DNA of 64,000 nt from DAISKN01 sp963716925. GTDB lineage: Bacteria; Acidobacteriota; Vicinamibacteria; Marinacidobacterales; SMYC01. Both the position numbers and the translations under genes were made by a program. The notes under the pieces are model-generated. The model ran no database searches, was not told the DNA's origin, and saw only the letters and a list, made by a program, of their open reading frames with translations. Every line of letters starts with the position of its first letter. Position 1 is the stretch's first letter. The stretch spans positions 1,054,001-1,118,000 of the forward strand of contig CAVQUX010000006.1 in assembly GCA_963716925.1 (NCBI GenBank), written 5' to 3'. Positions 18,231-26,646 of this stretch are shown here, piece after piece.

Positions 18231-20654
18231 GTGATGATCCAAGACATCCGCATCGCGTTTCGATCGCTCGCGAAGGCGCGGGGCTTCACGTCGGCAGCGC
18301 TTCTCACGCTCGGGCTCGGCATCGGAGCCAACACGGTCGTCTTCAGCCTGGTCAACGCCCTCTTGCTCCGCCCTCTTCCTTTCGGCGACGCGACCGACCG
18401 CATCGTCTCCATCCACTCCGTCCATCCGACGCAATTTCCCGAGGGATGGGACGACGCGGACGTCTCCTATGCCGAGCTGAACGACATCGCCCGGGAGAGC
18501 GTTCTCCTCGAAGACGTGGCCGGCTACCTGGGCCGCGGTTTCACGCTTCACGAGGAGGAGGCGATCCGGATCCGGGGCGGTTCCGTCACCCCCAATCTCT
18601 TCGACCTCCTCGGGGTCGAGCCGATCCTCGGACGGAGCTTCCGGGAGGAAGAGGGGGCGCTGCCCGGCTTCGAGTCGGTGGCGGTCCTGAGCTATGGGCT
18701 CTGGCAGAGCCGCTTCGGCGGCGACTCCGCCGTCGTGGGAAAGACCGTCCGGGTCAACGAGCGCGAGCTCGAGATCATAGGCGTGATGCCGCCCCGGTTC
18801 CGTTTTCCCGAAGTCGACGACCTCTGGGTTCCATACGACCCCGGAGAGGGAACGGGCCGGGCGGACCGGTTCCTGCACGGCGTGGCCCGACTCCGCGAGG
18901 GAAAGGCCATGGGAGAGCTCGAAGCCGAGCTCTCCGCCATCGCGGACCGGGCGGCCCTTCGGTACCCGGAGACCAATCGCGGCTGGGGTCTTCACGCTCT
19001 TCCCTATCGGGAGCTCGTGGTTGCGCCGCGAACCCGGCTCGTCGCCCAGAGCCTTCTCGGCGCCGTCGGGCTCGTTCTCCTCATCGGATGCGCGAACCTC
19101 GCGAGCCTCCTGCTCGCACGCGGGACGGAAAGGCAGCGGGAGTTCTCGCTGCGGGCGGCTCTCGGCGCGGGACGGGGAGCGCTCCTGCGTCAGCTCCTCG
19201 TCGAGTCGCTCCTCCTCGGCGGGCTCGGCGGAATTCTTGGAACGCTCCTCGCGCTCTGGGGGGTCGACGCTCTCGTGGCTTCTTTCCCCGAGGAACAGCC
19301 GTATTGGTTCGACGTGGGAATCGATGCGCGCGTCGCCGCCTTCATCATCGCTCTCTCCCTTGCGGCGAGCTTCCTCTTCGGCCTGCTGCCCGCCCTGCGG
19401 GTGACGGGGATCGACCTGCTCGCCGCGCTCGGAAGCGGCCGCGACCCCGCCTCCGCCCGCAGGAGCACGCGGGGACAGTTCCTCCTCGTCGCCTCTCAGG
19501 TCGCGGCGAGCCTGGGGCTCCTCGTCGGAGCGGGGCTGATGTTCCAGAGCTTCCTCGTCCTCACGTCCGCCGACGCCGGATTCGACCAGAGGCCGCTCCT
19601 CACGTTCCGCGCGCTCCTGTCGGGCGACGCCTACGATCCCGTTCCCGTCCGCGTCGGCTTCTTCCATGACGCCATCCAGCGGATCGAATCCCTTCCCGGA
19701 GTCCGTCGCGCGACGGCGACGACGGCCGTCCCCACCGACGACGGAGGCTCTCCGACCCGCCTGGTGACGCCGGAGAGCCCGGTCCCCGACGGCTCCGAGC
19801 TCGGCGTCCAGCTCGTCGGAATTACCGAGGGCTTCTTCGAGACTCTCGACGTATCCCTGGTCGAGGGCCGGGCCTTCGAGGTCCGCGATCTGGAAGAGGG
19901 GGCCGGTCCGGTGGCCATCCTGAACCGCCGCCTCGCGGAGCGGCTCTGGCCGCGGGAGTCGGCCGCGGGACGCGAGGTCGGGCTCGTCGATGGCGGCGAG
20001 ACCCAGTGGCTTCGTGTGGTGGGGGTCGCCCCCGACATTCAGTACGAGGAGTTCGGAGAAGAAACGGCGCAATCCGAGCTCAACCTCTACGTCCCCTACT
20101 CTCTCGCTCCCTCCCGCGGCATGGCGTTCCTGGTGCGGGCCGAGAACGATCCGGCGGCGCTCGTGAGCCCGGTGCGCGACACCTTCCGGAGCTTTGCTCC
20201 CGGCGTCCCCTTATTTCTGGTACGCACCATGGAAGAGGTCCGCTATCTCACCACCTGGGAGCAGCGGTTCTTCAGCCGCACGTTCGTGGCCTTCGCTGTC
20301 GCCGCCCTGCTCCTCGCGGGGCTCGGCACCTACGGGCTCATCGCCTACCGCGCATCGCGCCGGGTGCGGGAGATTGGCGTTCGCGTCGCTCTCGGCGCGA
20401 CCGATCGCGAGGTCCTCCGCATGCTCGTGCGCGAGGGAACTCTCGTCGTCGGAATCGGCCTCGCGCTCGGGCTTCCGGCCGCCTACCTGGTGAGCCGTGT
20501 CCTCGAGGGCATCCTGTTTCGGATCCCCGCAGTGAACGTCGCGCTCTACCTGACCGCGGGGCTTCTGCTCTCGGCCGCCGTCCTTCTCGCCAGCTACATC
20601 CCCGCACGGCGCGCGGCGCGGATCGATCCCATGACCGCTCTGCGGCAGGACTGA
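18231..20654 (+). CDS. MacB/FtsX-type orphan ABC permease (ADOP family)
   Basis: An 807-residue membrane protein of the acidobacterial duplicated orphan permease family: N-terminal QDIRIAFRSLAKARGFTSAA, first helix LTLGLGIGANTVVFSLVNALLLRPL, periplasmic MacB core domain (GVEPILGRSF, VVLSYGLWQSRFGG-like block, VVGKTVRVN), three central helices, a second MacB core and a final FtsX helix bundle (GTYGLIAYRASRRVREIGVRVALGA). It has no ATPase partner nearby. Roles of such permeases are mostly unknown (lipoprotein, peptide or drug export is suspected). GGGGAG precedes the GTG/ATG start at 18231/18234. This copy lacks both the N-terminal prefix region and the PadR gene seen with the copy at 29667. 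Confidence 0.88.
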   Translation: MMIQDIRIAFRSLAKARGFTSAALLTLGLGIGANTVVFSLVNALLLRPLPFGDATDRIVSIHSVHPTQFPEGWDDADVSYAELNDIARESVLLEDVAGYLGRGFTLHEEEAIRIRGGSVTPNLFDLLGVEPILGRSFREEEGALPGFESVAVLSYGLWQSRFGGDSAVVGKTVRVNERELEIIGVMPPRFRFPEVDDLWVPYDPGEGTGRADRFLHGVARLREGKAMGELEAELSAIADRAALRYPETNRGWGLHALPYRELVVAPRTRLVAQSLLGAVGLVLLIGCANLASLLLARGTERQREFSLRAALGAGRGALLRQLLVESLLLGGLGGILGTLLALWGVDALVASFPEEQPYWFDVGIDARVAAFIIALSLAASFLFGLLPALRVTGIDLLAALGSGRDPASARRSTRGQFLLVASQVAASLGLLVGAGLMFQSFLVLTSADAGFDQRPLLTFRALLSGDAYDPVPVRVGFFHDAIQRIESLPGVRRATATTAVPTDDGGSPTRLVTPESPVPDGSELGVQLVGITEGFFETLDVSLVEGRAFEVRDLEEGAGPVAILNRRLAERLWPRESAAGREVGLVDGGETQWLRVVGVAPDIQYEEFGEETAQSELNLYVPYSLAPSRGMAFLVRAENDPAALVSPVRDTFRSFAPGVPLFLVRTMEEVRYLTTWEQRFFSRTFVAFAVAALLLAGLGTYGLIAYRASRRVREIGVRVALGATDREVLRMLVREGTLVVGIGLALGLPAAYLVSRVLEGILFRIPAVNVALYLTAGLLLSAAVLLASYIPARRAARIDPMTALRQD

Positions 20655-20677
20655 GCTCGTGCTATCGTTAGGGGCAC

Positions 20678-21163
20678 ATGAAGCGCGCCCTGCCGATCCT
20701 GTGTCTGATTGCGTCCGGACTCTCCGCCGCTCCCGAGAGCGAGCCCAAGGGGTCCGACAAACCGCGCGTTTTCGTTCACGTCGACCCGCGTATCGAGGAC
20801 CATGATCCGGGCAAACGCCGTGAGCTCGTGGATTCGATGACGGACCTCCGCGAGCAGATCTCGAAGCGGCGCGACATCGTGAGCGCCGAGAACCGCTCGG
20901 AGTCCGACATTCTCGTCACCCTTCTCGATCGCCGGATCGAGGTAAATCGAAACGGGGAGACGAAGTACTTCGGCTACACCCAGACCCACTACCAGAGCCG
21001 CTACGTCCTCAGCTTCCGAGTCGAGGCGGGGAGCCTCGATTTCGAATCGGATACGGCGCTCGCCGGCGCCTTCGTCACCTGGAAGCGGGTCGCGGGAGTC
21101 GTGGCGAAGGACATAGAGCAGTGGGCCCGTGACAACTCCGAGTCGTTGAACGCGGAGCCCTGA
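20678..21163 (+). CDS. Small exported protein of unknown function
   Basis: A 161-residue protein I do not recognise. It has a short signal peptide (ALPILCLIASGLSAA) followed by a charged soluble domain with alternating strands and helices: VFVHVDPRIEDHD, then helix RRELVDSMTDLREQI, then SESDILVTLLDRRIEV and a long YVLSFRVEAGSLDFES strand. The pattern is like small periplasmic proteins that measure or bind, but no family is assigned. AGGGG lies 5 nt before the ATG. It follows the permease by 23 bp and could be cotranscribed with it. Confidence 0.6.
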   Translation: MKRALPILCLIASGLSAAPESEPKGSDKPRVFVHVDPRIEDHDPGKRRELVDSMTDLREQISKRRDIVSAENRSESDILVTLLDRRIEVNRNGETKYFGYTQTHYQSRYVLSFRVEAGSLDFESDTALAGAFVTWKRVAGVVAKDIEQWARDNSESLNAEP

Positions 21164-21253
21164 GCTCCCGCAATCGACGATTCGGTTCGCATCCCCGCCG
21201 TCCCCTGAGCGACTCCTTGCCGGTGTTTCCGGCACTACGCTAGAGTTCGCTCG

Positions 21254-22165
21254 ATGGGAACGTCGCTCGCGGGCAAGGTCGCATTGGTGGCCGGAGCAAC
21301 CCGAGGAGCGGGACGCGGAATCGCCGTGCAGTTGGGCGCCGCGGGAGCGACCGTCTACTGCACCGGGCGGACGACGCGGACCGAGCGATCGGAAATGAAC
21401 CGGCCGGAGACGATTGAAGAGACCGCCGCCCTGGTGGATGAGGCCGGCGGCCGCGGCATCGCGGTCCGGGTCGACCATCTCGTACCCGACGAGGTTCGCG
21501 CGCTCGTGACCCGCATCGAAAGCGAACAAGGCGGCCTCCACGTTCTCGTGAACGACATCTGGGGGGCCACCACGATGGAGTGGAACAAATCCGTCTGGGA
21601 ATCCAACCTGGATATCGGGCTTCGCACTCTGCGGCTGGGGGTGGTGACGCACGCCATCACCAGCCACTTCGCGATACCGCTGCTCATCAGGAAGCCCGGC
21701 GGTCTGGTGGTCGAGGTGACAGACGGGACCGATGAGTACAACCGGACGAATTACCGCGTCTCTTTCTTCTATGACCTGGCCAAGGCGTCGGTGAATCGAA
21801 TGGCTTTCGCGTTGGCGCATGAGCTGAAACCTCGCGGAGCGACCGCCGTCTCGCTCACTCCCGGCTGGCTCCGGTCGGAATTCATGCTCGAGGAGTTCGG
21901 CGTCACCGAAGCGAACTGGCGCGACGCGACGGCGCGGGTTCCTCACTTCGCCATTTCCGAGAGTCCGGCGTTCGTCGGTCGGGCGGTCGCGGCGCTCGCG
22001 CTGGATCCCGACGTCGCCCGTTGGAACGGACGGTCTCTTTCCAGCGGAGAGCTCGCGAAGGTCTACGGATTCACCGATCTCGACGGCAGTCAGCCAGATG
22101 CCTGGAAATACCTCGTCGAAGTTCAGGACGTCGGCAAACCCGCGGACGTCACCGGTTATCGCTGA
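21254..22165 (+). CDS. Short-chain dehydrogenase/reductase (SDR)
   Basis: A 303-residue cytosolic NAD(P)-dependent oxidoreductase. The Rossmann start is VALVAGATRGAGRGIAVQLG (the TGxxxGxG loop reads ATRGAGRG), followed by TVYCTGRTTR, which favours NADPH, then VLVNDIWG in place of the usual NNAG, and the catalytic YDLAK. It is of the classical type with a C-terminal extension of about 50 residues; the substrate is unknown. A TAGAGT box at 21241-21246 is only 7 nt before the ATG, with no ribosome site, so a leaderless transcript is possible. A hairpin plus T-tract at about 22273-22309 probably ends transcription. Confidence 0.85.
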   Translation: MGTSLAGKVALVAGATRGAGRGIAVQLGAAGATVYCTGRTTRTERSEMNRPETIEETAALVDEAGGRGIAVRVDHLVPDEVRALVTRIESEQGGLHVLVNDIWGATTMEWNKSVWESNLDIGLRTLRLGVVTHAITSHFAIPLLIRKPGGLVVEVTDGTDEYNRTNYRVSFFYDLAKASVNRMAFALAHELKPRGATAVSLTPGWLRSEFMLEEFGVTEANWRDATARVPHFAISESPAFVGRAVAALALDPDVARWNGRSLSSGELAKVYGFTDLDGSQPDAWKYLVEVQDVGKPADVTGYR

Positions 22166-22272
22166 GAGCTGCCGGGGCGGATTAGCCTCGACGTCGAACG
22201 GATCTCGCCGATTCACGGGTCCGGCGTGGCCTTCGCCGACCGGAATGCGGCGGTCGAACGAGCAACCGACTG

Positions 22273-22309
22273 AGGGGTCGAAGCCCTCGCCGGCAGAGGC
22301 TGTTTTTTT
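22273..22309 (+). terminator. Candidate rho-independent terminator after the SDR gene
   Basis: GAGGG and CCCTC (loop of 7) can pair, and alternatively the CCTC just before GCCGGCA can pair with GAGG; both precede TGTTTTTTT at 22301-22309. The T-run is the only strong one in this gap. The hairpin is short, so efficiency is uncertain. It would insulate the arg operon promoter. Confidence 0.5.
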
Positions 22310-22330
22310 GCCACTTTTCGTTTGACTATT

Positions 22331-22359
22331 TATGCATATCACGCTAATAAATATGCATA
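22331..22359 (+). promoter_or_regulatory. Twin TATGCATA palindromes at the arg operon start (ArgR-like operator)
   Basis: Two identical 8-bp palindromes, at 22331-22338 and 22352-22359, have centres 21 bp apart, two helical turns. The second touches the GTG/ATG start (22360/22363) of the first gene. The stretch is strikingly AT-rich for this genome. Known ArgR/AhrC operators are paired boxes with the same 21-bp periodicity, and actinobacterial ARG boxes contain ATGCA-type halves, so arginine-responsive repression is a fair inference. An overlapping TAATAAAT could serve as -10, giving a leaderless message. Confidence 0.6.
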
Positions 22360-23439
22360 GTGATGAAACGTGTCTTCGCCGACAAGATCGCGTCCGTGGC
22401 GCTCGGCTGCCGCCTGACGCCCGACATCCGCCTGAGCGACGAGATCCCCTCCGAGGAGGGAGTGGTCATTGCCGTCGAGGTCCTCGACGACAAGACCAGC
22501 TACAACCAGCTCGAGCTCGCGAGCGGCCGCATGGCGACGGTGCGGAAGGGGGACGTCCTCGTCGGGGCGCTCGGGCATCGGAAGGCGCTCTTCGGTTATT
22601 CGGGGCACGTGCCCGAGAGCCTGCAGCCGGGGAGCCTCGTTCACCTCCTCAACCTCGGCGGCGTCCTCGGCATATGCGACGACTACGATCGGGCGCGCGG
22701 CGCCCCTTTCCCGTGCAAGGTGCTCGGCGCGGTTCTGAGCTTCCCGTTCCTTGGTGAGCGCATCGGGGTCCCCGCCCGCGTCGGCGGATTCGAGATCGAT
22801 CGAGGAGCTTCGCTGCGCGTCACGGGGATCCCCGTCATCGCCATCGCGGGATCCTGCATGGACGCGGGAAAGACGGCGGCGGCTTGCGCGATCCTCGCGC
22901 GCATGCGCCATCGCGGCCTCGTGGTCGACGCGTTCAAGGCGACGGGAGTGTCGGCGCGAAGGGACATCCTCGCAATGGAGGACGCGGGCGCCCGCTCGAC
23001 GTTGATCTTCACCGACTTCGGCATCGTCACCACGACCTCCGAGAACGCTCCCGATCTCGCGAGGACGATGCTCCAGAGGCTGGCCTCGAAAGAGCCGGAC
23101 GCCATTCTCTTCGAGCTCGGCGACGGAATCCTCGGGGCTTACGGGGTCGAAGCCGTCCTCGACGATCCGGAGATTCGGGCGTCGCTCTCCGCCGTGGTGC
23201 TCTCGGCGAACGATCCCGTCGCCGCCTGGGGCGGCACCACACTCCTGCGGGAGCGTTTCGGTATCGAGCCCGCCGTCGTGACCGGCCCCGCGACCGACAA
23301 CAGGGTCGGCGTCGAGATCATCCGCGAGCGCCTGGGTCTTCCCGCGGCCAACGCCCTCACCGCCGGCGCCGCGCTCGGAGATATCGTCCTCGAGCGGGTG
23401 CTCGAGAAGCGGCCGCTTTCGACCGCGGCTGGTCCATGA
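22360..23439 (+). CDS. BioD/CobB-like P-loop protein heading the arginine operon
   Basis: A 359-residue cytosolic protein I cannot assign to a characterised family. Residues about 1-150 are a beta-rich domain (VVIAVEVLDDKTSYNQLEL...KGDVLVGALGHRKAL). Residues about 160-350 are a P-loop domain with IAIAGSCMDAGKTAAACAI, reminiscent of dethiobiotin-synthetase-type loops (GTDTxVGKT), then a FKATGVSARRD block and ILFELGDGILGAYGVEAVL where BioD-like proteins have their EGAGG loop. That fold makes carboxyl phosphates or cyclic ureas, or couples ATP to amide formation. It overlaps argC by ATGA, so it is part of the operon. It could be a biosynthetic enzyme that fills a missing arginine step, or a regulator. 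Confidence 0.65.
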   Translation: MMKRVFADKIASVALGCRLTPDIRLSDEIPSEEGVVIAVEVLDDKTSYNQLELASGRMATVRKGDVLVGALGHRKALFGYSGHVPESLQPGSLVHLLNLGGVLGICDDYDRARGAPFPCKVLGAVLSFPFLGERIGVPARVGGFEIDRGASLRVTGIPVIAIAGSCMDAGKTAAACAILARMRHRGLVVDAFKATGVSARRDILAMEDAGARSTLIFTDFGIVTTTSENAPDLARTMLQRLASKEPDAILFELGDGILGAYGVEAVLDDPEIRASLSAVVLSANDPVAAWGGTTLLRERFGIEPAVVTGPATDNRVGVEIIRERLGLPAANALTAGAALGDIVLERVLEKRPLSTAAGP

Positions 23440-24491
23440 CTCGATACCAGACCATCGTGCTCGGCGCCTCGGGTTACGTGGGAGGCGAGTGTCTGCGGCT
23501 GGTCCAGGGCCATCCGGGGCTGAAGCTCGAGGCCGCCGTCTCCGAGAGCAAAGCAGGGACCGCCGTCTCGAGCCTGTTTCCTCATCTCGGCTCGAGTGTC
23601 GATGCGCGGTTTCGCGCGCCCGCCGAGATTCCCTCGATTCTCGCGGGAGCCGAGGGCACGGTCGCGGTGCTCTCCGCCGCGAGCCACGGGGCTTCGGCGC
23701 CTCTCATCGCGGAGGTTCTCGAAGCCGCGGAGAAGAAGGGAGTCGAAGTCCGCGTCGTCGATCTCTCCGCCGACTTCCGCTACCGCGACGCCTCCTCCTA
23801 CGAAGCCGTTTACAAGAGCGTCCACGGGGCGCCGTCACTCCTTCCCCTGTTCGATTGCGGCGTTCCCGAGCACGTCGCGGCGACGCCGCGCCACGCGGGA
23901 CACCCGGGGTGTTTCGCGACATCGGTCCTGCTCGCCGCGGTTCCGCTCCTGAAGCTCGGCATCGTCGAAAGCGAGATCTTCGCCTTCGGAATCACCGGCA
24001 GCACGGGCTCCGGCCGCGAGCCGAAAGAAACGACCCATCACCCCGAACGTCACAGCAACCTCTTCGCTTATCAGCCACTGGTCCATCGCCACGTTCCCGA
24101 GATGACGGAGCTCGCGGAGAAGGCCGCGGGACTGAGGCCGAAGATCCATTTCGTCCCCCACTCGGGCCCCTTCGCGCGCGGCATCCACACCACGATTCAG
24201 GGAAGGCTGCGGGCGCCCCTGGACGCCGAGGCGATCCGCTCGGAGCTCGCCCGCTTCTACGCGGACTACCCTCTGGTTCGCGTGGTCCCGGGGACCCCCC
24301 GGGTGAAGGACGTGGCCGCGAGCAGCTTCGCCCATCTCGGGGTCGCCGCGCAGGGCGACACGGTCGCGGTCTTCTCGGTGATCGACAATCTCTTGAAAGG
24401 CGCGGCGGGAGGAGGAGTCCAGTGGCTGAACCGCATGCTGGGACTTCCCGAATCCATGGGGCTCACCCAGCCCGCGCCGGGGTGGACCTGA
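23436..24491 (+). CDS. argC: N-acyl-gamma-glutamyl-phosphate reductase
   Basis: 351 residues. NADPH-dependent reduction of N-acetyl- (or N-succinyl-) glutamyl phosphate to the semialdehyde, third step of arginine synthesis. Seen: Rossmann start IVLGASGYVGGECLRL, ADFRYRD, the catalytic HPGCFATS (Cys nucleophile), GITGSTGSGR, HPERHSN and PHSGPFARGI. The start ATG overlaps the preceding stop (ATGA) and its own stop overlaps argD (TGATG), so translation is coupled through the operon. The order argC-argD-argF'-argB is compact and complete for the middle of the pathway; argA/J, argE, argG and argH are elsewhere. Confidence 0.95.
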   Translation: MTRYQTIVLGASGYVGGECLRLVQGHPGLKLEAAVSESKAGTAVSSLFPHLGSSVDARFRAPAEIPSILAGAEGTVAVLSAASHGASAPLIAEVLEAAEKKGVEVRVVDLSADFRYRDASSYEAVYKSVHGAPSLLPLFDCGVPEHVAATPRHAGHPGCFATSVLLAAVPLLKLGIVESEIFAFGITGSTGSGREPKETTHHPERHSNLFAYQPLVHRHVPEMTELAEKAAGLRPKIHFVPHSGPFARGIHTTIQGRLRAPLDAEAIRSELARFYADYPLVRVVPGTPRVKDVAASSFAHLGVAAQGDTVAVFSVIDNLLKGAAGGGVQWLNRMLGLPESMGLTQPAPGWT

Positions 24492-25642
24492 TGATTGCCA
24501 CCGAAGCCGCGCACCTGCTGCAGGTTTACCCGCAGCTTCCTCTCGATCTCGTCTCCGCCCGAGGCGTCTTTCTTCGCACCGCGGAAGGAGACGAGGTTCT
24601 CGACTTCTATGGCGGCCATGCCGTCGCCGCTCTCGGCTACGCCCATCCGCGGGTGGTCGAGACCCTGGCGCGGCAGGCGACGGAGATGACCTTCCAGACC
24701 AACGCCGTGGCGCTCGAGGTGCGCGCTCGCGCCGCGGACAAGCTCGTCGGGGTTGCTCCTCCGGGCCTGGCCCGGGTTTTCTTCGTCAACAGCGGCGCCG
24801 AGGCGAACGAGAACGCTCTCCGGCTCGCGTTCTTCGCCAGGCCCGGGCGCGAGAAGGTCGTCGCCCTCGAGCATGGCTTTCACGGGAGGACCGCCGCGGC
24901 GGCGGCCGTGACCTGGGGCGCCTCGAAGTGGTACGCGTTTCCCCAGGCGCCGTTTCCGGTGGCGTTCGTGCCCCGCGACGACGCCGCTCGACTCGAGGAT
25001 GCGATCGACGACCGCACGGCGGCGGTGATCGTCGAGCCGATTCAGGGGATGGCGGGGGCGGTCGCGCTCGAGTCTTCGTTCTTGAGGGCCCTGAGACGCC
25101 GCTGCGACGAGACGGGGACGGTCCTCATCTTCGATGAAGTCCAGTCCGGCGTCGGAAGATCCGGCCACTACTTCGCCTGCGAGAAGTACGGCGTCACGCC
25201 GGACATCCTCACGACGGCGAAGGCTCTCGCCGGCGGATTCCCTGTGGGAGCGGTGCTCGTGACCGAGGAGATTGCGGGCCACGCGGCGATGGGAAGTCTC
25301 GGCACCACCTTCGGCGGCGGACCTCTCGCCTGCGCTCTCGTGGAAACCGTCCTCGACGTCATCGAGAGCGAGGGTCTTCTCGCGAACGTCCAGCGCTTGT
25401 CGAATCGGATCCGCTCGACCTGCCGCGTCGGCCCCGTCGAGTCGATCCAGGGATCGGGGTTTCTCCTCGGGCTCCGCTGCCTTCGGCCCGCGGCCGCGGT
25501 GCGCGACGAGCTCCTGAAGCGGAACATTCTCGTGGGAACGAGCGCCGATCCGAGCGTCGTCCGGCTCCTTCCGGCCCTGATTCTCGAGGAGGAGCACGTC
25601 GATGCGCTCTCGAAGGCGCTCGAGAAAGTGAGCCCGACATGA
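24491..25642 (+). CDS. argD: Acetylornithine/succinylornithine aminotransferase
   Basis: 383 residues, PLP-dependent class III aminotransferase that converts the N-acylglutamate semialdehyde to N-acylornithine with glutamate as donor. Seen: FYGGHAVAALGYAHP, FFVNSGAEANENALRLA, the GFHGRT block, VEPIQGMAG, IFDEVQSGVGRSG and the PLP lysine in TTAKALAGGFPVGA, with TTFGGGPLA following. It is a normal family length. The next gene starts inside its last codons (ATGA at 25639). Acetyl and succinyl forms cannot be told apart from this protein alone. Confidence 0.95.
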   Translation: MIATEAAHLLQVYPQLPLDLVSARGVFLRTAEGDEVLDFYGGHAVAALGYAHPRVVETLARQATEMTFQTNAVALEVRARAADKLVGVAPPGLARVFFVNSGAEANENALRLAFFARPGREKVVALEHGFHGRTAAAAAVTWGASKWYAFPQAPFPVAFVPRDDAARLEDAIDDRTAAVIVEPIQGMAGAVALESSFLRALRRRCDETGTVLIFDEVQSGVGRSGHYFACEKYGVTPDILTTAKALAGGFPVGAVLVTEEIAGHAAMGSLGTTFGGGPLACALVETVLDVIESEGLLANVQRLSNRIRSTCRVGPVESIQGSGFLLGLRCLRPAAAVRDELLKRNILVGTSADPSVVRLLPALILEEEHVDALSKALEKVSPT

Positions 25643-26646
25643 AATCCTTCCGCGATCTCGCCAATCTCGAGCCGCGGCGGCTCGAGGAGCTCCTCGATCT
25701 CGCGCGCAGGCTCGAAAAACATCCCGAGCCGAGGGCCCTCGAAGGGAAGGTGCTCGCCCTCCTGTTCCTGAGCCCGTCGCTGCGGACCATGACCTCGTTC
25801 CAGTCGGCGATGCTGCGGCTCGGAGGAGGCTCGTTCATCGCGTCCCCCGAGCTCGGGATCCATCCGCTCGAGACCCGTCCGGGAGCCGTCATGGACGGCG
25901 ACAAGGTCGAGCACGTTCGCGAAGCGATTCCCGTGATTTCGTCCTACGGAGACGCTCTCGGAATCCGCGCGTTCGCTCCCAAGAAGTCGCTCGAGGACGA
26001 CGTCGCCGACAAGGACTTCGACGCACTGGCCTCGCTCTCGACGGCTCCGGTGATCAACATGGAGTCCGCGATCCGGCATCCCTGTCAAAGCCTGGCGGAC
26101 TGGAAAACGATGGACGAGCTCTCGATTCCCCGAAACGGGGGTAAGTTCGTCCTGAGCTGGGCGATGCATCCGAAGGCGCTCCCGCTCGCGGTCCCGGCAG
26201 CCACGGCGCAGATGGCGGCGATGCGGGGTATGGAGACCGTCGTGCTCCGTCCCGAGGGATTCGAGCTCCCGGAGGCGGTCCTGGAGCGCGCCCGCCGCGC
26301 CGCGGCGGTGTCCGGTGGCTCGGTGCGGGAAACGTCGGATCGCGCGGAAGCGCTCGAGGGCGCACACGTCCTCTACGCGAAGTCCTGGTCTTCGACCCGT
26401 CACTACGGCGACGCCGACGGCGATCGGGAGCTGCGGCAGGGGCTCCGGGGCTGGTCGGTCGACGACCCCTGGTTCGAGACGACCTCGCCCGACTGCCGGT
26501 TCATGCACTGTCTTCCCGTGCGGCGCAACGTCGTCGTCTCCGACTCCGTTCTCGACGGTCCCCGGAGCATCGTGTTGAAGCAGGCGAGAAACCGTCTCTA
26601 CGGTCAGATGGCGGTGCTCCACACCATCCTGAAGGAGTCGGTGTGA
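25639..26646 (+). CDS. argF': N-acetyl/N-succinylornithine carbamoyltransferase
   Basis: 335 residues. Carbamoylates an N-acylated ornithine, the variant arginine route known from Xanthomonas (acetyl) and Bacteroides (succinyl). Seen: FLSPSLRTMTSFQSAM (the carbamoyl-phosphate loop, with SLRT in place of the OTCase STRT), LETRPGAVMDGDKVEH, IRHPCQSLADW, and the C-terminal FMHCLPVRRNVVVSDSVLDG, where VRRNV marks the N-acylornithine branch. With this enzyme, deacylation comes after carbamoylation. Whether acetyl or succinyl is used rests on one active-site loop position I would not call by eye. Confidence 0.88.
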   Translation: MKSFRDLANLEPRRLEELLDLARRLEKHPEPRALEGKVLALLFLSPSLRTMTSFQSAMLRLGGGSFIASPELGIHPLETRPGAVMDGDKVEHVREAIPVISSYGDALGIRAFAPKKSLEDDVADKDFDALASLSTAPVINMESAIRHPCQSLADWKTMDELSIPRNGGKFVLSWAMHPKALPLAVPAATAQMAAMRGMETVVLRPEGFELPEAVLERARRAAAVSGGSVRETSDRAEALEGAHVLYAKSWSSTRHYGDADGDRELRQGLRGWSVDDPWFETTSPDCRFMHCLPVRRNVVVSDSVLDGPRSIVLKQARNRLYGQMAVLHTILKESV

